NCBI GenBank assembly: GCA_947624385.1
Contig: CANQJZ010000001.1
Coordinates: 56,947-120,946, forward strand
Length of the DNA: 64,000 nucleotides
Reading direction: 5' to 3'
Source of the DNA: an uncultured Oscillospiraceae bacterium
Lineage (GTDB): Bacteria; Bacillota; Clostridia; Oscillospirales; Oscillospiraceae
Below are positions 46,251 to 55,976 of the stretch, in pieces. Position 1 is the first letter of the stretch. Each line of letters begins with the position of its first letter. Both the position numbers and the translations under genes were made by a program. A model generated the notes under the pieces. It ran no database searches, had not been told where the DNA came from, and was given only the letters and a program-made list of their open reading frames with translations.

Positions 46251-47393
46251 TCATCCGAAAAACGCTTCCAGTTCCGCTCTCGTCGCCTGGCACCGGCCGG
46301 ATACCATCTGGCTCTGCCCGCCGCCCTTGGCTCCCAGCTCCTGGCCGTGCTCCCGGAGAAAGGCCCGCATATCCGTCTGTTTGCTGCCCATGACGAACCG
46401 CCAGTCCCGCTCCCTGCCGGAGAACACCGCGCACACGCCCCCGGCCTTCTCCATCCCGGCGTTGACCAGGGCCCGCATGCCGTCCTCGTCCGACTGGACG
46501 AACAGCAGTATATCCCCCGCCGTTGGCTCCAATGCCGCCGCCAGGCGCTCCGCCTCCTGCCGCCGCAGTCCGGCGATCTCCCGCTTCAGCTCGTCCCGCT
46601 GGGCCAGCAGCTTTTCCGCCCCGGCCGCGATATCGCTTTGCGGCGTGTTCAAAAGCCCGGATATCTTCAGCGTATCGGCGTACCGGCCCTGATAGTCCGC
46701 CAGCGCGTCCGGCCCCGCCTTCATCCACACCCGCACGCCGCCCCGGTGGCGCATAAAATCCAGCAGCTTGATGCAGCCGATCTGTCCCGTGCTGGACACA
46801 TGGGGCGCGCAGCAGGCGCACTGATCCACGCCCTCCACCGTCACGATGCGCACGTCGTGGGTCAGCTCCAGCTTGCTCCGGTACTCCATCCGGGCCAGCT
46901 CGCACGCCAGGGGGAACCGGGCCGTCACGGCCGCGTCCCGCCACACCACCTCATTGGCCTCGCGCTCGACCTGGTCCAGCTGCTCTCTTGTGAGCTCCCC
47001 GCTCACGTCCACGGTGCAGCCGTCGTCGCCCAGGTGAAAGCCCACGTTGTCAAAGCCGTATTTTCTGTGTATGATACCGGACACGATATGCTCCCCCGTA
47101 TGGGTCTGCATCTTTCGAAACCGGTCCGGCCAGTCGATCTGGCCGGTCACGACCCTGCCTACGGGCAATGGCCCGTCGGTCGTGTGCAAAATAACGCCGT
47201 CCTTTTCCCGTGCGTCCAGCACCCGCACGCCGCCCAGGACCCCCTTATCCGCCTCCTGGCCGCCCTCCTCGGGGAAGAAGGCGGTGGCGGCCAGTACCAC
47301 GGCCCAGCCGTTTTTCGCCTTTTCGCATGCCAGTACCTTCGACTCAAAAACGCGCATGTACGCGTCCTCATAATACAGCTTCCTTGTGTACAT
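46251..47393 (-). CDS. alanyl-tRNA editing protein (AlaX-L type)
   Basis: FFPEEGGQEADKG, MQTHTGEHIVSGI, CACCAPHVSSTGQIG, DHHA1-like C-terminus KGGGQSQMVSG. Confidence 0.9.
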   Translation of the reverse strand: MYTRKLYYEDAYMRVFESKVLACEKAKNGWAVVLAATAFFPEEGGQEADKGVLGGVRVLDAREKDGVILHTTDGPLPVGRVVTGQIDWPDRFRKMQTHTGEHIVSGIIHRKYGFDNVGFHLGDDGCTVDVSGELTREQLDQVEREANEVVWRDAAVTARFPLACELARMEYRSKLELTHDVRIVTVEGVDQCACCAPHVSSTGQIGCIKLLDFMRHRGGVRVWMKAGPDALADYQGRYADTLKISGLLNTPQSDIAAGAEKLLAQRDELKREIAGLRRQEAERLAAALEPTAGDILLFVQSDEDGMRALVNAGMEKAGGVCAVFSGRERDWRFVMGSKQTDMRAFLREHGQELGAKGGGQSQMVSGRCQATRAELEAFFG

Positions 47394-47432
47394 CGGTTGA
47401 CCTCCCGGATAAAAAAGTGTATACTGCCGCCT

Positions 47433-47714
47433 ATGGACATCTTTACCGTTCTGCTCGTCTATTTGGAGACAGTGAACCTGCTGGCCCTGGCGGCCTTTGG
47501 CTACGACAAGCACCTGGCCCGCGTCCACCGGGAGCGTATCCCGGAGGCGGCTTTGATGGCGCTGGTGGCCGTAGGCGGCGGCGTGGGCGCTCTGGCGGGC
47601 ATGCTTTTGTTCCGCCACAAGACCCGCAAGCGCCGCTTCACCGTGGGCGTGCCGGTGATCTTAGTCTGCCAGATAGGCTTTTTCTTGTTGCTTATCTACG
47701 CCACATCACACTGA
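47433..47714 (+). CDS. DUF1294 membrane protein
   Basis: NLLALAAFGYDKHLA...RIPEAALMALVAVGGGVGALAGMLLFRHKTRKRRF. Confidence 0.85.
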   Translation: MDIFTVLLVYLETVNLLALAAFGYDKHLARVHRERIPEAALMALVAVGGGVGALAGMLLFRHKTRKRRFTVGVPVILVCQIGFFLLLIYATSH

Positions 47715-47744
47715 TTGTATAGAATTTATGGAGGTGCGTCAAGC

Positions 47745-48659
47745 ATGAATGACTATTTGGACATAAAACCCGAGGTGGCCCGGGCCCTGGCGGAGCACAA
47801 GCCCGTGGTGGCCCTGGAGAGCACCATCATCTCCCACGGCATGCCCTGGCCCCAGAATGCCGAGACGGCCTTTGCCGTGGAGGACGTGATACGCGCCCAC
47901 GGCGCCGTGCCGGCCACTGTCGCCGTCATCGGCGGGCGTTTGAAAGCGGGCCTTGAAAAGGACGAGATCGAGTATCTTGCCAAAAAGGGCCAGGCCGTGA
48001 CCAAGGCCAGCCGCCGGGACCTGCCGGTGCTGTGCGCCCGTGGTGAGGACGGCGCCACCACCGTGGCCGCCACCATGATCGTGGCCGCTTTGGCGGGCAT
48101 CGGCGTATTCGCCACCGGCGGCATCGGCGGCGTGCATCGGGGGGCTGAGACCACCATGGACATCTCCGCCGACCTGGAGGAACTGGCCCGCACGCCGGTG
48201 CTGGTCATCTGCGCCGGGGCCAAGTCCATTCTGGACCTGGGGCTGACCCTGGAATATCTGGAGACCAAGGGCGTGGCCGTGTGCGGCTACCAGACCGACG
48301 AGCTGCCCGCCTTCTACACCCGCACCAGCGGCTTTGGGGTGGACTTCCGGGCGGACACTCCCGCTGAACTGGCCGCGGCCTTCCACGCCCAGCGCTCTTT
48401 GGGCTATCCCGGCGGGATGCTATGCACCAACCCCATCCCGGAAGCATATTCTATGGAGCCGGCCGTCATCAACGCCGCCATCGACCAGGCCGTGGCCGAG
48501 AGCGTCCAGCAGGGCGTCAAGGGCAAGAAAGTCACCCCCTTCCTGCTGGCCCGGGTCAAGGAGCTGACCGGCGGGGACAGCCTGGAGTCCAACATCCAGC
48601 TGGTCCTCAACAACGCCGCCCTGGCCGCCGACACCGCCGCGGAGCTCTGCAAACTGTAA
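47745..48659 (+). CDS. psuG: pseudouridine-5'-phosphate glycosidase
   Basis: VALESTIISHGMPWPQNAETA...DLPVLCARGEDGATTVAATMIVAALAGIGVFATGGIGGVHRGAE. Confidence 0.95.
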   Translation: MNDYLDIKPEVARALAEHKPVVALESTIISHGMPWPQNAETAFAVEDVIRAHGAVPATVAVIGGRLKAGLEKDEIEYLAKKGQAVTKASRRDLPVLCARGEDGATTVAATMIVAALAGIGVFATGGIGGVHRGAETTMDISADLEELARTPVLVICAGAKSILDLGLTLEYLETKGVAVCGYQTDELPAFYTRTSGFGVDFRADTPAELAAAFHAQRSLGYPGGMLCTNPIPEAYSMEPAVINAAIDQAVAESVQQGVKGKKVTPFLLARVKELTGGDSLESNIQLVLNNAALAADTAAELCKL

Positions 48660-48691
48660 AAAACTGACAGCAAAAAATCGCAAAAAAGCTA

Positions 48692-48720
48692 TTGACAAAC
48701 CGAAAAGCAGACGCTATAAT
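48692..48720 (+). promoter_or_regulatory. consensus sigma-A promoter of the T-box operon
   Basis: TTGACA-17 bp-TATAAT. Confidence 0.9.
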
Positions 48721-48744
48721 GCAGACAATTTAATACAACAAACC

Positions 48745-49016
48745 GTTGAAGAAGAGCAAGTAACCTTTCCAGGCGTGGCACAGAGAACCGCGGGGGCTGA
48801 GAGCGCGGTACAGGCCGGAATGTGCGAATGGACTTCGGAGGGCGATCGGAAGGCGGATGATTTTCCGCCCTATGTGAGACGGAGAGAGGCGCTCCGTGAA
48901 CAACGCCGCCGCGTGACAGCGCGGAGCAAAGCGGACGCGAGAGCGTCAAGCCGGGTGGCACCGCAGGAATGTACATCAGTCCTGTCCCAGCAGAAATGCG
49001 GGGACAGGATTTTTGT
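48745..49016 (+). ncRNA. T-box leader, Trp specifier (TGG)
   Basis: Conserved GGGTGGCACCGC motif at ~48953; GAA-TGG-A specifier context ~48828; terminator CCTGTCCC...GGGGACAGGATTTTT. Confidence 0.9.
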
Positions 49017-49055
49017 TATAAAAAATCTGACCAAAAAGCAAAAGGAGAAAGTACC

Positions 49056-50072
49056 ATGAAGAAGATCATCAGCATCGTGATGGCCCTTGCCATCGTCCTG
49101 AGCCTGACCGCCGTCGCCTTTGCCGACGGGGAGACCTACAAGGTGGGCATCTGCAACTACGTGGACGACGCGTCATTGAACCAGATCGTGGAAAACATCC
49201 AGAACCAGCTGGCCGCCATCGGCGAGGAAAAGGGCGTCACCTTCGACGTGTCCGTGGACAACTGCAACGCCGACGCCACCGTCATGGAGCAGATCATCCA
49301 GAACTTCATCGCCGACGAGGTGGACCTGATGGTGGGCGTGGCCACGCCCGTGGCCATGGCCATGCAGGCCGACACCGAGGACAACCAGATCCCCGTCATC
49401 TTCTCCGCCGTGTCCGACCCGGAGGCCGCCGGTATCGTGGAGAGCAACGACCACCCCGGCGCCAACATCACCGGCACCAGCGATTACCTGGACACCAACG
49501 CCGTCATGGACCTGATCTTCGCCCAGAACCCCGACGCCAAGACCATCGGCCTGCTGTATGACATCGGCCAGGATTCCTCCGCCACCCCCATCGCCGCCGC
49601 GAAAGAGTACCTGGACGCCAAGGGCGTGGAGTATAAGGAGTATAACGGCACCACCGTCCCCGAGGTCCAGCTGGCCGTGGACAGCCTGATCGCCGACGGC
49701 GTGGACGCCGTGTTCACCCCCTCCGACAACACCATCATGACCGCGGAGCTCAGCATCTATGAATCCCTGGCCGAGGCCGGGATCCCCCACTACACCGGCG
49801 CGGACTCCTTCGCCCTGAACGGCGCGTTTTTGGGCTACGGCGTGGACTACGCCAACCTGGGCGTGGAGACCGCCAACATGATCGCCCAGGTGCTGGTGGA
49901 CGGCGCGGACCCGGCGGAGCTGCCGGTCATGACGTTCGATAACGGCACCGCCACCATCAACACCGACGTGTGCGAGCAGATCACCGGCATGACCTTCGAC
50001 GAGCTGGCCGAGCTCTTCGCCCCCATGTGTACCGCGGTGAAGGGCATCGCCACCGCCGAGGAGTTCGAGTAA
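49056..50072 (+). CDS. trpX: ABC substrate-binding protein, TrpX-like
   Basis: MKKIISIVMALAIVLSLTAVAFADGETYKVGICNYVDDASLNQIVENIQNQL...; Trp T-box upstream. Confidence 0.8.
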   Translation: MKKIISIVMALAIVLSLTAVAFADGETYKVGICNYVDDASLNQIVENIQNQLAAIGEEKGVTFDVSVDNCNADATVMEQIIQNFIADEVDLMVGVATPVAMAMQADTEDNQIPVIFSAVSDPEAAGIVESNDHPGANITGTSDYLDTNAVMDLIFAQNPDAKTIGLLYDIGQDSSATPIAAAKEYLDAKGVEYKEYNGTTVPEVQLAVDSLIADGVDAVFTPSDNTIMTAELSIYESLAEAGIPHYTGADSFALNGAFLGYGVDYANLGVETANMIAQVLVDGADPAELPVMTFDNGTATINTDVCEQITGMTFDELAELFAPMCTAVKGIATAEEFE

Positions 50073-50082
50073 CCGCAAAAAA

Positions 50083-50270
50083 GCCCCCCTGTGTAAGGCA
50101 TCTGATTCGCGCCGTAGGCGCACTGCATATGGCCCCCCTGTGTAAGGGGGGCTGGCAGCGCCCTTGGCGCTGACTGAGGGGTTGTTACCAGTCCTGGCAG
50201 ACATCCCAGCTTGGTAACGACCCTTCCGAGCCGCCCTACGGCGGCCCACCTCCCCTTGCGCAGGGGAGGC
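50083..50270. repeat. repeat array: partial unit plus full inverted pair of two-hairpin units
   Basis: GGCCCCCCTGTGTAAGGGGGGCTGGCAGCGCCCTTGGCGCTGACTGAGGGGTTGTTACC...CCACCTCCCCTTGCGCAGGGGAGGC. Confidence 0.9.
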
Positions 50271-50323
50271 TTTCAATATTGTATCGCCTGACGGCGATAT
50301 TCCCCCTATAAGGAGAACCATCC

Positions 50324-51253
50324 ATGTCACTAACCGCCATATGGGGCCTGGTGCAGACGGCGCTGGAGCTTGGTCTGACCTGCTCGCTCACCGTGCTGGC
50401 CCTGTTTTTGAGCTATTCCATGCTGAACGTGTGCGACCTGAGCACCGACGGCTGCTTCACCCTTGGCGCTGCCGTGGGCGCGGTGGTCGCCATCTCCGGC
50501 CACCCGTACCTCAGTATCCCCGCCGCCATGGGCGCGGGGGTGCTGTCCGGGTTCGTCACGGCCGTGCTGCAAACGAAAATGGGCATCGACAGCCTCCTGG
50601 CCGGCATCATCGTCAACACGGGGCTTTACTCCATCAACATCGCCGTCATGGGCAAGTCCTCCCTTTTGAACATGAACAGGACCGAGACGGTGTTCACCGC
50701 CGTGAAGGACCTGTTAAAGGACACGCCCCTGGCGGGGTTTCAGGACCTGGTCATCGTGATCATAGCGGTGGCGCTGGTGATCGTGTTCCTGGCGCTGTTT
50801 CTGCGGACCCGGCTGGGCCTTGCCATCCGGGCCACGGGCAACAACCCGGACATGGTGCGGTCCTCGTCCATCAACCCGGTGTTCACCACCATCGTGGGCC
50901 TGTGCGTGGCCAACGCCTTCACGGGCCTGTCCGGCTGTCTTCTGGCCCAGAGCCAGAAATCCGTGAACATCGACATCGGCTCCGGCATGGTCACCATCGC
51001 CCTGGCCAGCCTTCTCATCGGCCAAACGTTTATGGGTAAAGGCTCCATCGCCAGGCGGGCGGTGGGCATGGTGGTGGGCTCCGTGATCTTCCGGCTGGTG
51101 TACACCATCGCCCTGCGGCTCAACATGCCCGCCTTCATGCTGAAGCTGGTGAGCTCCGTCATCGTGGTCATCGCCATCGCGGGCCCCTACTTCAAGACCC
51201 AGGCCCCCATGCTGAAGCGCCGTCTGGCCGGCTCCCGGAAGGAGGCCGACTGA
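50324..51253 (+). CDS. trpY: ABC transporter permease, TrpY-like
   Basis: LivH-type multi-TM; follows trpX-like gene. Confidence 0.8.
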   Translation: MSLTAIWGLVQTALELGLTCSLTVLALFLSYSMLNVCDLSTDGCFTLGAAVGAVVAISGHPYLSIPAAMGAGVLSGFVTAVLQTKMGIDSLLAGIIVNTGLYSINIAVMGKSSLLNMNRTETVFTAVKDLLKDTPLAGFQDLVIVIIAVALVIVFLALFLRTRLGLAIRATGNNPDMVRSSSINPVFTTIVGLCVANAFTGLSGCLLAQSQKSVNIDIGSGMVTIALASLLIGQTFMGKGSIARRAVGMVVGSVIFRLVYTIALRLNMPAFMLKLVSSVIVVIAIAGPYFKTQAPMLKRRLAGSRKEAD

Positions 51254-51254
51254 C

Positions 51255-52040
51255 ATGCTCACCCTGCAAAACATCTCCAAGACCTTCAATCCCGGCACGG
51301 TGAACGAGAAAACGGCCCTCCGGGACGTGAGCCTGCACCTGGACCCCGGCGATTTCGTCACCATCATCGGCGCCAACGGCGCGGGCAAGTCCACCCTCTT
51401 CAACGCCATCGCCGGCAGCTTTTACCCCGACACCGGCTCCATCGTCCTGGACGGGCGCGACATCACCTACCAGCCGGAGTATAAGCGGGCCCGGAGCATC
51501 GGCCGGCTTTTCCAGGACCCCATGCGGGGCAGCGCCCCGGCCATGACCATCGAGGAAAACCTGGCCCTGGCGGCGGGCGGCGGCGGCTGGCTGAGCCACG
51601 TTTCCAAGGCGGAAAAAACCGCCTTTCGGGACAAACTGGCCCTGCTGGACATGGGCCTGGAGGACCGGGTGCGCCAGCCGGTGGGCCTTCTCTCCGGCGG
51701 CCAGCGTCAGGCCCTGACGCTCCTGATGGCCACCATGGTCCCGCCCAAGCTGCTTCTTCTGGACGAGCACACCGCCGCCCTGGACCCCGGCACGGCGGAA
51801 AAAGTTCTGACCCTCACGGAGAGCATCGTCCGGGAAAATAAGCTCACCTGCCTCATGATAACCCACAACATGTCCTCTGCCCTGGCCCTTGGTAACCGCA
51901 CGCTGATGATGGACGCCGGCCATATCCTGCTGGACCTCAAGGGCGAAGCCCGCCAGGGCCTGACCGTAAACGACCTTCTGCGCATGTTCAAAGAAAACGT
52001 GGGCAAAGCATTGGACAACGACCGGATGTTGTTATCATAA
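51255..52040 (+). CDS. trpZ: ABC transporter ATP-binding protein, TrpZ-like
   Basis: GANGAGKST, LSGGQRQALTLLMA, LLLDEHTAALDP. Confidence 0.85.
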   Translation: MLTLQNISKTFNPGTVNEKTALRDVSLHLDPGDFVTIIGANGAGKSTLFNAIAGSFYPDTGSIVLDGRDITYQPEYKRARSIGRLFQDPMRGSAPAMTIEENLALAAGGGGWLSHVSKAEKTAFRDKLALLDMGLEDRVRQPVGLLSGGQRQALTLLMATMVPPKLLLLDEHTAALDPGTAEKVLTLTESIVRENKLTCLMITHNMSSALALGNRTLMMDAGHILLDLKGEARQGLTVNDLLRMFKENVGKALDNDRMLLS

Positions 52041-52052
52041 TCCTTATCGAAA

Positions 52053-52168
52053 GCCCCCCTTGTCAAAGGGGGGTGGGCCGCCGAATGGCGGCTCGGGGGG
52101 ATTGTCGTTAGTCCAACAGCAATCCCCCAGTCATGCTGACGCATGACAGCCCCCTTTCACAAGGGGGC
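52053..52168. repeat. inverted pair of hairpin repeat units (TTGTCAAA class)
   Basis: GCCCCCCTTGTCAAAGGGGGGTGGGCCGCCGAATGGCGGCTCGGGGGGATTGTC...CCCCCAGTCATGCTGACGCATGACAGCCCCCTTTCACAAGGGGGC. Confidence 0.9.
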
Positions 52169-52222
52169 CTTCAATAATGTTAACGCCCCGCTCATTGAGC
52201 GGGGCGTACCCATTGTCGTATC

Positions 52223-52426
52223 TTACTTGGCCAGACCGTACTTCTTGTTGAACTTATCCACGCGGCCGCTGGTATCCACCAGCTTCTGCTTGCCGGTGTA
52301 GAACGGGTGGCACTTGGAGCAGATTTCCACGGAAATATTCTCCCGGGTGGAGCCTGTCTCGATCACGTTGCCGCAGGCGCAGCGGATGGTCGTCTTATAG
52401 TACTTGGGATGGATGCCTTCCTTCAT
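52223..52426 (-). CDS. rpmE: 50S ribosomal protein L31 (Cys-containing form)
   Basis: [64 protein letters not shown]. Confidence 0.97.
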   Translation of the reverse strand: MKEGIHPKYYKTTIRCACGNVIETGSTRENISVEICSKCHPFYTGKQKLVDTSGRVDKFNKKYGLAK

Positions 52427-52427
52427 T

Positions 52428-55400
52428 TCATTCACCTCGCATCAAGCTGCCTTGAGTGCGGGAAAGCCCGCCGTTACAAGGCGCATTGGTCATATTATCA
52501 CAGCTCCGCAAAAAACGCAACTGTTTTTTTATTGGGACCAGCGCCATTTCCCGCCGACGCAGATACCACAACGCCGCCTGGCGCACCGGCTTTTGGAAAA
52601 TGCGCTCCATGGCGGCGGCGTAGGCCGCCAGCTGTCCGGCGTACCGGTCCGGGTCAATAGTCCCGTCAGTCTTGAAGTCAATCACGGTCAGCTCGCCCGC
52701 TTCCTCCATGCAGCAGTCCACCACGCCCTGAAGCAGTATCTCCTCCCCCGCCGGGGCGTCGGGATACCAGGTACCCGCCGGGCACAGCAGGGAGAATTTG
52801 AACTCCCGCACCACCTTGTCCGCCCGCAGAAGCCGCCGGCCCAGCGCCGAATCAAAAAAGGCCAAAATATCGTCCGGGTCCGCCGCGGACGCCTGGCGGC
52901 TGTCCAAAAAGCCCATTTGCTCCATCCGCCCGATCTGGCCGGCGATCTCCGCCGCCGAAGCCACATGGGAAAAGTCTATGTGCTGCATGACCAGGTGGGC
53001 CGCCACGCCCCGCTCCGGCCCGGTGAGAGGTCGGTCGTCCCGGCCAAAGTCCGGCAGCCGCAGCCGGCGGGCGGACCCGCCCGACGCCTTTGGCAGCTCC
53101 GCCGCCTCCGGGTCCATATTATCAGGCGCAAGCTCCGCCACGCCCGTGGCCGTGACCTTGGACGGCAGCGCCACCGCCGCCTCACAGGGATATTTCCAGG
53201 CCAGCCGCGCCCCGATCTCCGCCGTGAGAGCCGGGTCCCCCGCCGGAATTTGCCGGGTCACGTTTTCCTCTGCCCCTTTTGTCTGTTCCGGCGACGCCAG
53301 ATGCACGTCGATGGTCTCGCCCCCATCTCCGGCGGCCGCCGCCAGCAGCCACGCCGTCACATTTTGCGCCCGCATGAGCGCCCGGGGGCTGACGGGCTCA
53401 CGGGATGCCAGACCATACGCGGCCAGTTTTTCCGCCGCTCTGGCCTGTACGCAGGTCATAATGAGCCGCTCTTTGGCCCTCGTCATGGCCACGTACAGCA
53501 CCCGCTCCTGCTCGCTCAGTTCCTCCAGCTGGGTCCGCCTGTCGATGGCCCGCCATGCCAGGGTCGGCCACCGCACCCCCCGGACCGCGTCCGTCATCTG
53601 CATGCCCAGACCAAGCTCCCGGTGGCACAATGCCTGTGCGCCCCGCTGCCTGTTCCAGCCGTGGCTGTTGTCGGCCAGGAACACCACCGGCCATTCCAGC
53701 CCCTTGGCCTTGTGTACGCTCATGATACGCACCGCGTTTTCCTCCGCCGGCGCGGGAGGCTCCAGCCCCCGCCGTTCCAGCTCCCGCAGCCACTGCACGA
53801 ACCGGAAAAGCCCCCGCTGGCCGTCCTGCTCGAACCGCCGTGCGTACTCGTACAGCTGCATCAGGTCCGCGATACGCCTTGGCGCGTCGGCCATGACGCC
53901 GCAGACGGTGAGCAGCTCCGTCTCATCGTAAAGCCGCCGGAGAAGGCTGTCCGTGGACGCCTCAAGGGCAAAGCTCCGCAGACGCTCCGCCAGCGCCACG
54001 AATTTTCCGCACCGCTCGTCGCTCTGCGCTCTTATTTGCAGCGCGTCCCACAGGTCCCCCTTGCCCGCCGCCCGCACGGCGGAAAGCTCGTCGGGCGTAA
54101 ACCCGAAGGGCAGCCCCCGCAATGCCGCGATCAGCGGCACGTCCTGCCGGGGATTGTCCAGCACCGACAGCATGGAGAGGGTGAAGCTCACCTCCGGCTG
54201 GGCGAAAAAGCTGCCGCCCTGCCGGGCGCTCACCGGCACGCCCGCCTCCCGCAGCGCCCGCCGGTAGGCCCCGCCCGTGGTCCCGGGTGTGCGCAATAAA
54301 AGCGCGATGTCCCCGTACTGCACCGGCCGGGTACCGCCATTTCCGTCGGCCACCGGTGTTTTTTCCTCCACCATCGCCCGGATACGGCCGGCCACATATT
54401 GGGCCTCCGCCCGCACCTTATCCGGCGCGTCGGCGGCGTCATCCGCATCCGGCTCTAAAATACACAGCTCCGGCCTCACGTCCCCCTGGGGAGCGTAATC
54501 CGTCGCGCCGAAGACCAGCGCCGCGTCGTCATCGTAGTCGATCTCCCCCAGCTGGCGGCTCATGATACGGGAAAACACGCTGTTGCACCCGTCCAGCACG
54601 CTTTTCCGACTGCGAAAATTCTCCCGCAGCAGTATCCGCGTACCCTTTGCGCCGTCGGCAAAGGCCCGGTATTTCTCGTTGAATATATCCGGCTCCGCCA
54701 GCCGGAACCGGTACACGGACTGTTTCACGTCGCCCACCATAAAGAGGTTTTTCCCCCCATGGCTGACCCGCTGGAAAATGCGCTCCTGGACGGCGTTCAC
54801 GTCCTGATACTCGTCCACCATCACCTCGCTGAACCGGTCGGACACGGCCGCGGCCAGAGCCGGGTCGTCCAGAAGGCGCACGCAAAAGTGCTCCACGTCG
54901 GAGAAATCGCAGGCGTCCGCCCGGCGCTTTCGCTGGGCGTACTCCTTTTCCAGCTCCCACACCAGCCCCATCAGCGCCGTCAGCGGCGCTTTGGAGGCGC
55001 TTATACCGGCCAGCAGCGCGGCGCTGTCCCCGGCCAGGGTCCTGCGCAGCCGGGCCAGCGCGTCCCGGGTCCCGTCCCAGACGGGCTTGAACCGGGCCTT
55101 CAAACTCTCGTCCGCGCCCCGCTTCATGGTCCGCAGCTTGGGATTGGGTCTGTCCAGCACAGCCCTGGCCGCCTCCCAGCCATCCCGCGCCGCCCTAGAC
55201 AGATCTCGCAGCAGCAGCGCCATCTCGCCAAATGAATCCGGATAGCCCCCCATGAACGGGGCGTTTTCCGGCCGCAGCATCTCCGCCCTGGCCTTTTCCA
55301 GCTCACCCGCCCGCCATTCCGCCTCCGCGATAGCGTCATCCAATAAATACCGGCCCCAGACCGTCTGGCCCGCGTCGGTCATGCCGTCCACGTCCAGAGC

Positions 55401-55976
55401 CTCCAGCTTTTCCGCCGCCCACTGCTCCGGGAAGGCGTAGCTCTGCATTTTGCTGTCCAGGTCCAGTATCAGCGCCGCCAGACGGCTGTCGTCCCGACCG
55501 GCCCCGGCGCTGTCCGCCAGCGTCCGCAGCCCCTCGTCGCTCTCGATGCGCTCATAGGCCCGGTCCAACACGTCCTCCAAGGCCCTGGCCCGCATGGTCT
55601 GGGCCCGGTCCTCGTCCAGCACGGTAAAGCTGGGGGACACGCCCAGGGCGTGGGCGTTTTCCCGGACCAGCGCCGTGCAAAAGCTGTCGATGGTCCCGAT
55701 CTGCGCCCGGTACACCAGCGCTCTCTGCCGCCGGAGCCGCTTGTCAGAAGTGTCGCCCAGCCGCTGCAAAATGCGGCCCCGCAGTTCCGCCGCCGCGGCC
55801 CGGGTGAAGGTGATGACGAGAAACCTGTCGATATTCTCCCCGGCCATCACCCGCTCCATGAGCCGCTCCGTCAGCACCCTTGTCTTGCCGGAGCCCGCCG
55901 CGGCGCTGACCAGCACCGGCCCATTTTTAATATGTATCGCCCGCTCCTGGGAGGGCGTCGGTTTAAATTCACCCAT
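52428..55976 (-). CDS. addA: ATP-dependent helicase/nuclease subunit A
   Basis: UvrD-like [29 protein letters not shown]-terminal nuclease TVIDFKTDG. Confidence 0.95.
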   Translation of the reverse strand: MGEFKPTPSQERAIHIKNGPVLVSAAAGSGKTRVLTERLMERVMAGENIDRFLVITFTRAAAAELRGRILQRLGDTSDKRLRRQRALVYRAQIGTIDSFCTALVRENAHALGVSPSFTVLDEDRAQTMRARALEDVLDRAYERIESDEGLRTLADSAGAGRDDSRLAALILDLDSKMQSYAFPEQWAAEKLEALDVDGMTDAGQTVWGRYLLDDAIAEAEWRAGELEKARAEMLRPENAPFMGGYPDSFGEMALLLRDLSRAARDGWEAARAVLDRPNPKLRTMKRGADESLKARFKPVWDGTRDALARLRRTLAGDSAALLAGISASKAPLTALMGLVWELEKEYAQRKRRADACDFSDVEHFCVRLLDDPALAAAVSDRFSEVMVDEYQDVNAVQERIFQRVSHGGKNLFMVGDVKQSVYRFRLAEPDIFNEKYRAFADGAKGTRILLRENFRSRKSVLDGCNSVFSRIMSRQLGEIDYDDDAALVFGATDYAPQGDVRPELCILEPDADDAADAPDKVRAEAQYVAGRIRAMVEEKTPVADGNGGTRPVQYGDIALLLRTPGTTGGAYRRALREAGVPVSARQGGSFFAQPEVSFTLSMLSVLDNPRQDVPLIAALRGLPFGFTPDELSAVRAAGKGDLWDALQIRAQSDERCGKFVALAERLRSFALEASTDSLLRRLYDETELLTVCGVMADAPRRIADLMQLYEYARRFEQDGQRGLFRFVQWLRELERRGLEPPAPAEENAVRIMSVHKAKGLEWPVVFLADNSHGWNRQRGAQALCHRELGLGMQMTDAVRGVRWPTLAWRAIDRRTQLEELSEQERVLYVAMTRAKERLIMTCVQARAAEKLAAYGLASREPVSPRALMRAQNVTAWLLAAAAGDGGETIDVHLASPEQTKGAEENVTRQIPAGDPALTAEIGARLAWKYPCEAAVALPSKVTATGVAELAPDNMDPEAAELPKASGGSARRLRLPDFGRDDRPLTGPERGVAAHLVMQHIDFSHVASAAEIAGQIGRMEQMGFLDSRQASAADPDDILAFFDSALGRRLLRADKVVREFKFSLLCPAGTWYPDAPAGEEILLQGVVDCCMEEAGELTVIDFKTDGTIDPDRYAGQLAAYAAAMERIFQKPVRQAALWYLRRREMALVPIKKQLRFLRSCDNMTNAPCNGGLSRTQGSLMRGE

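Noticed and set aside
49173-50330. 385-aa minus-strand ORF opposite the TrpX-like gene
   Set aside because: Shadow ORF; starts inside repeat DNA and lacks any recognisable domain
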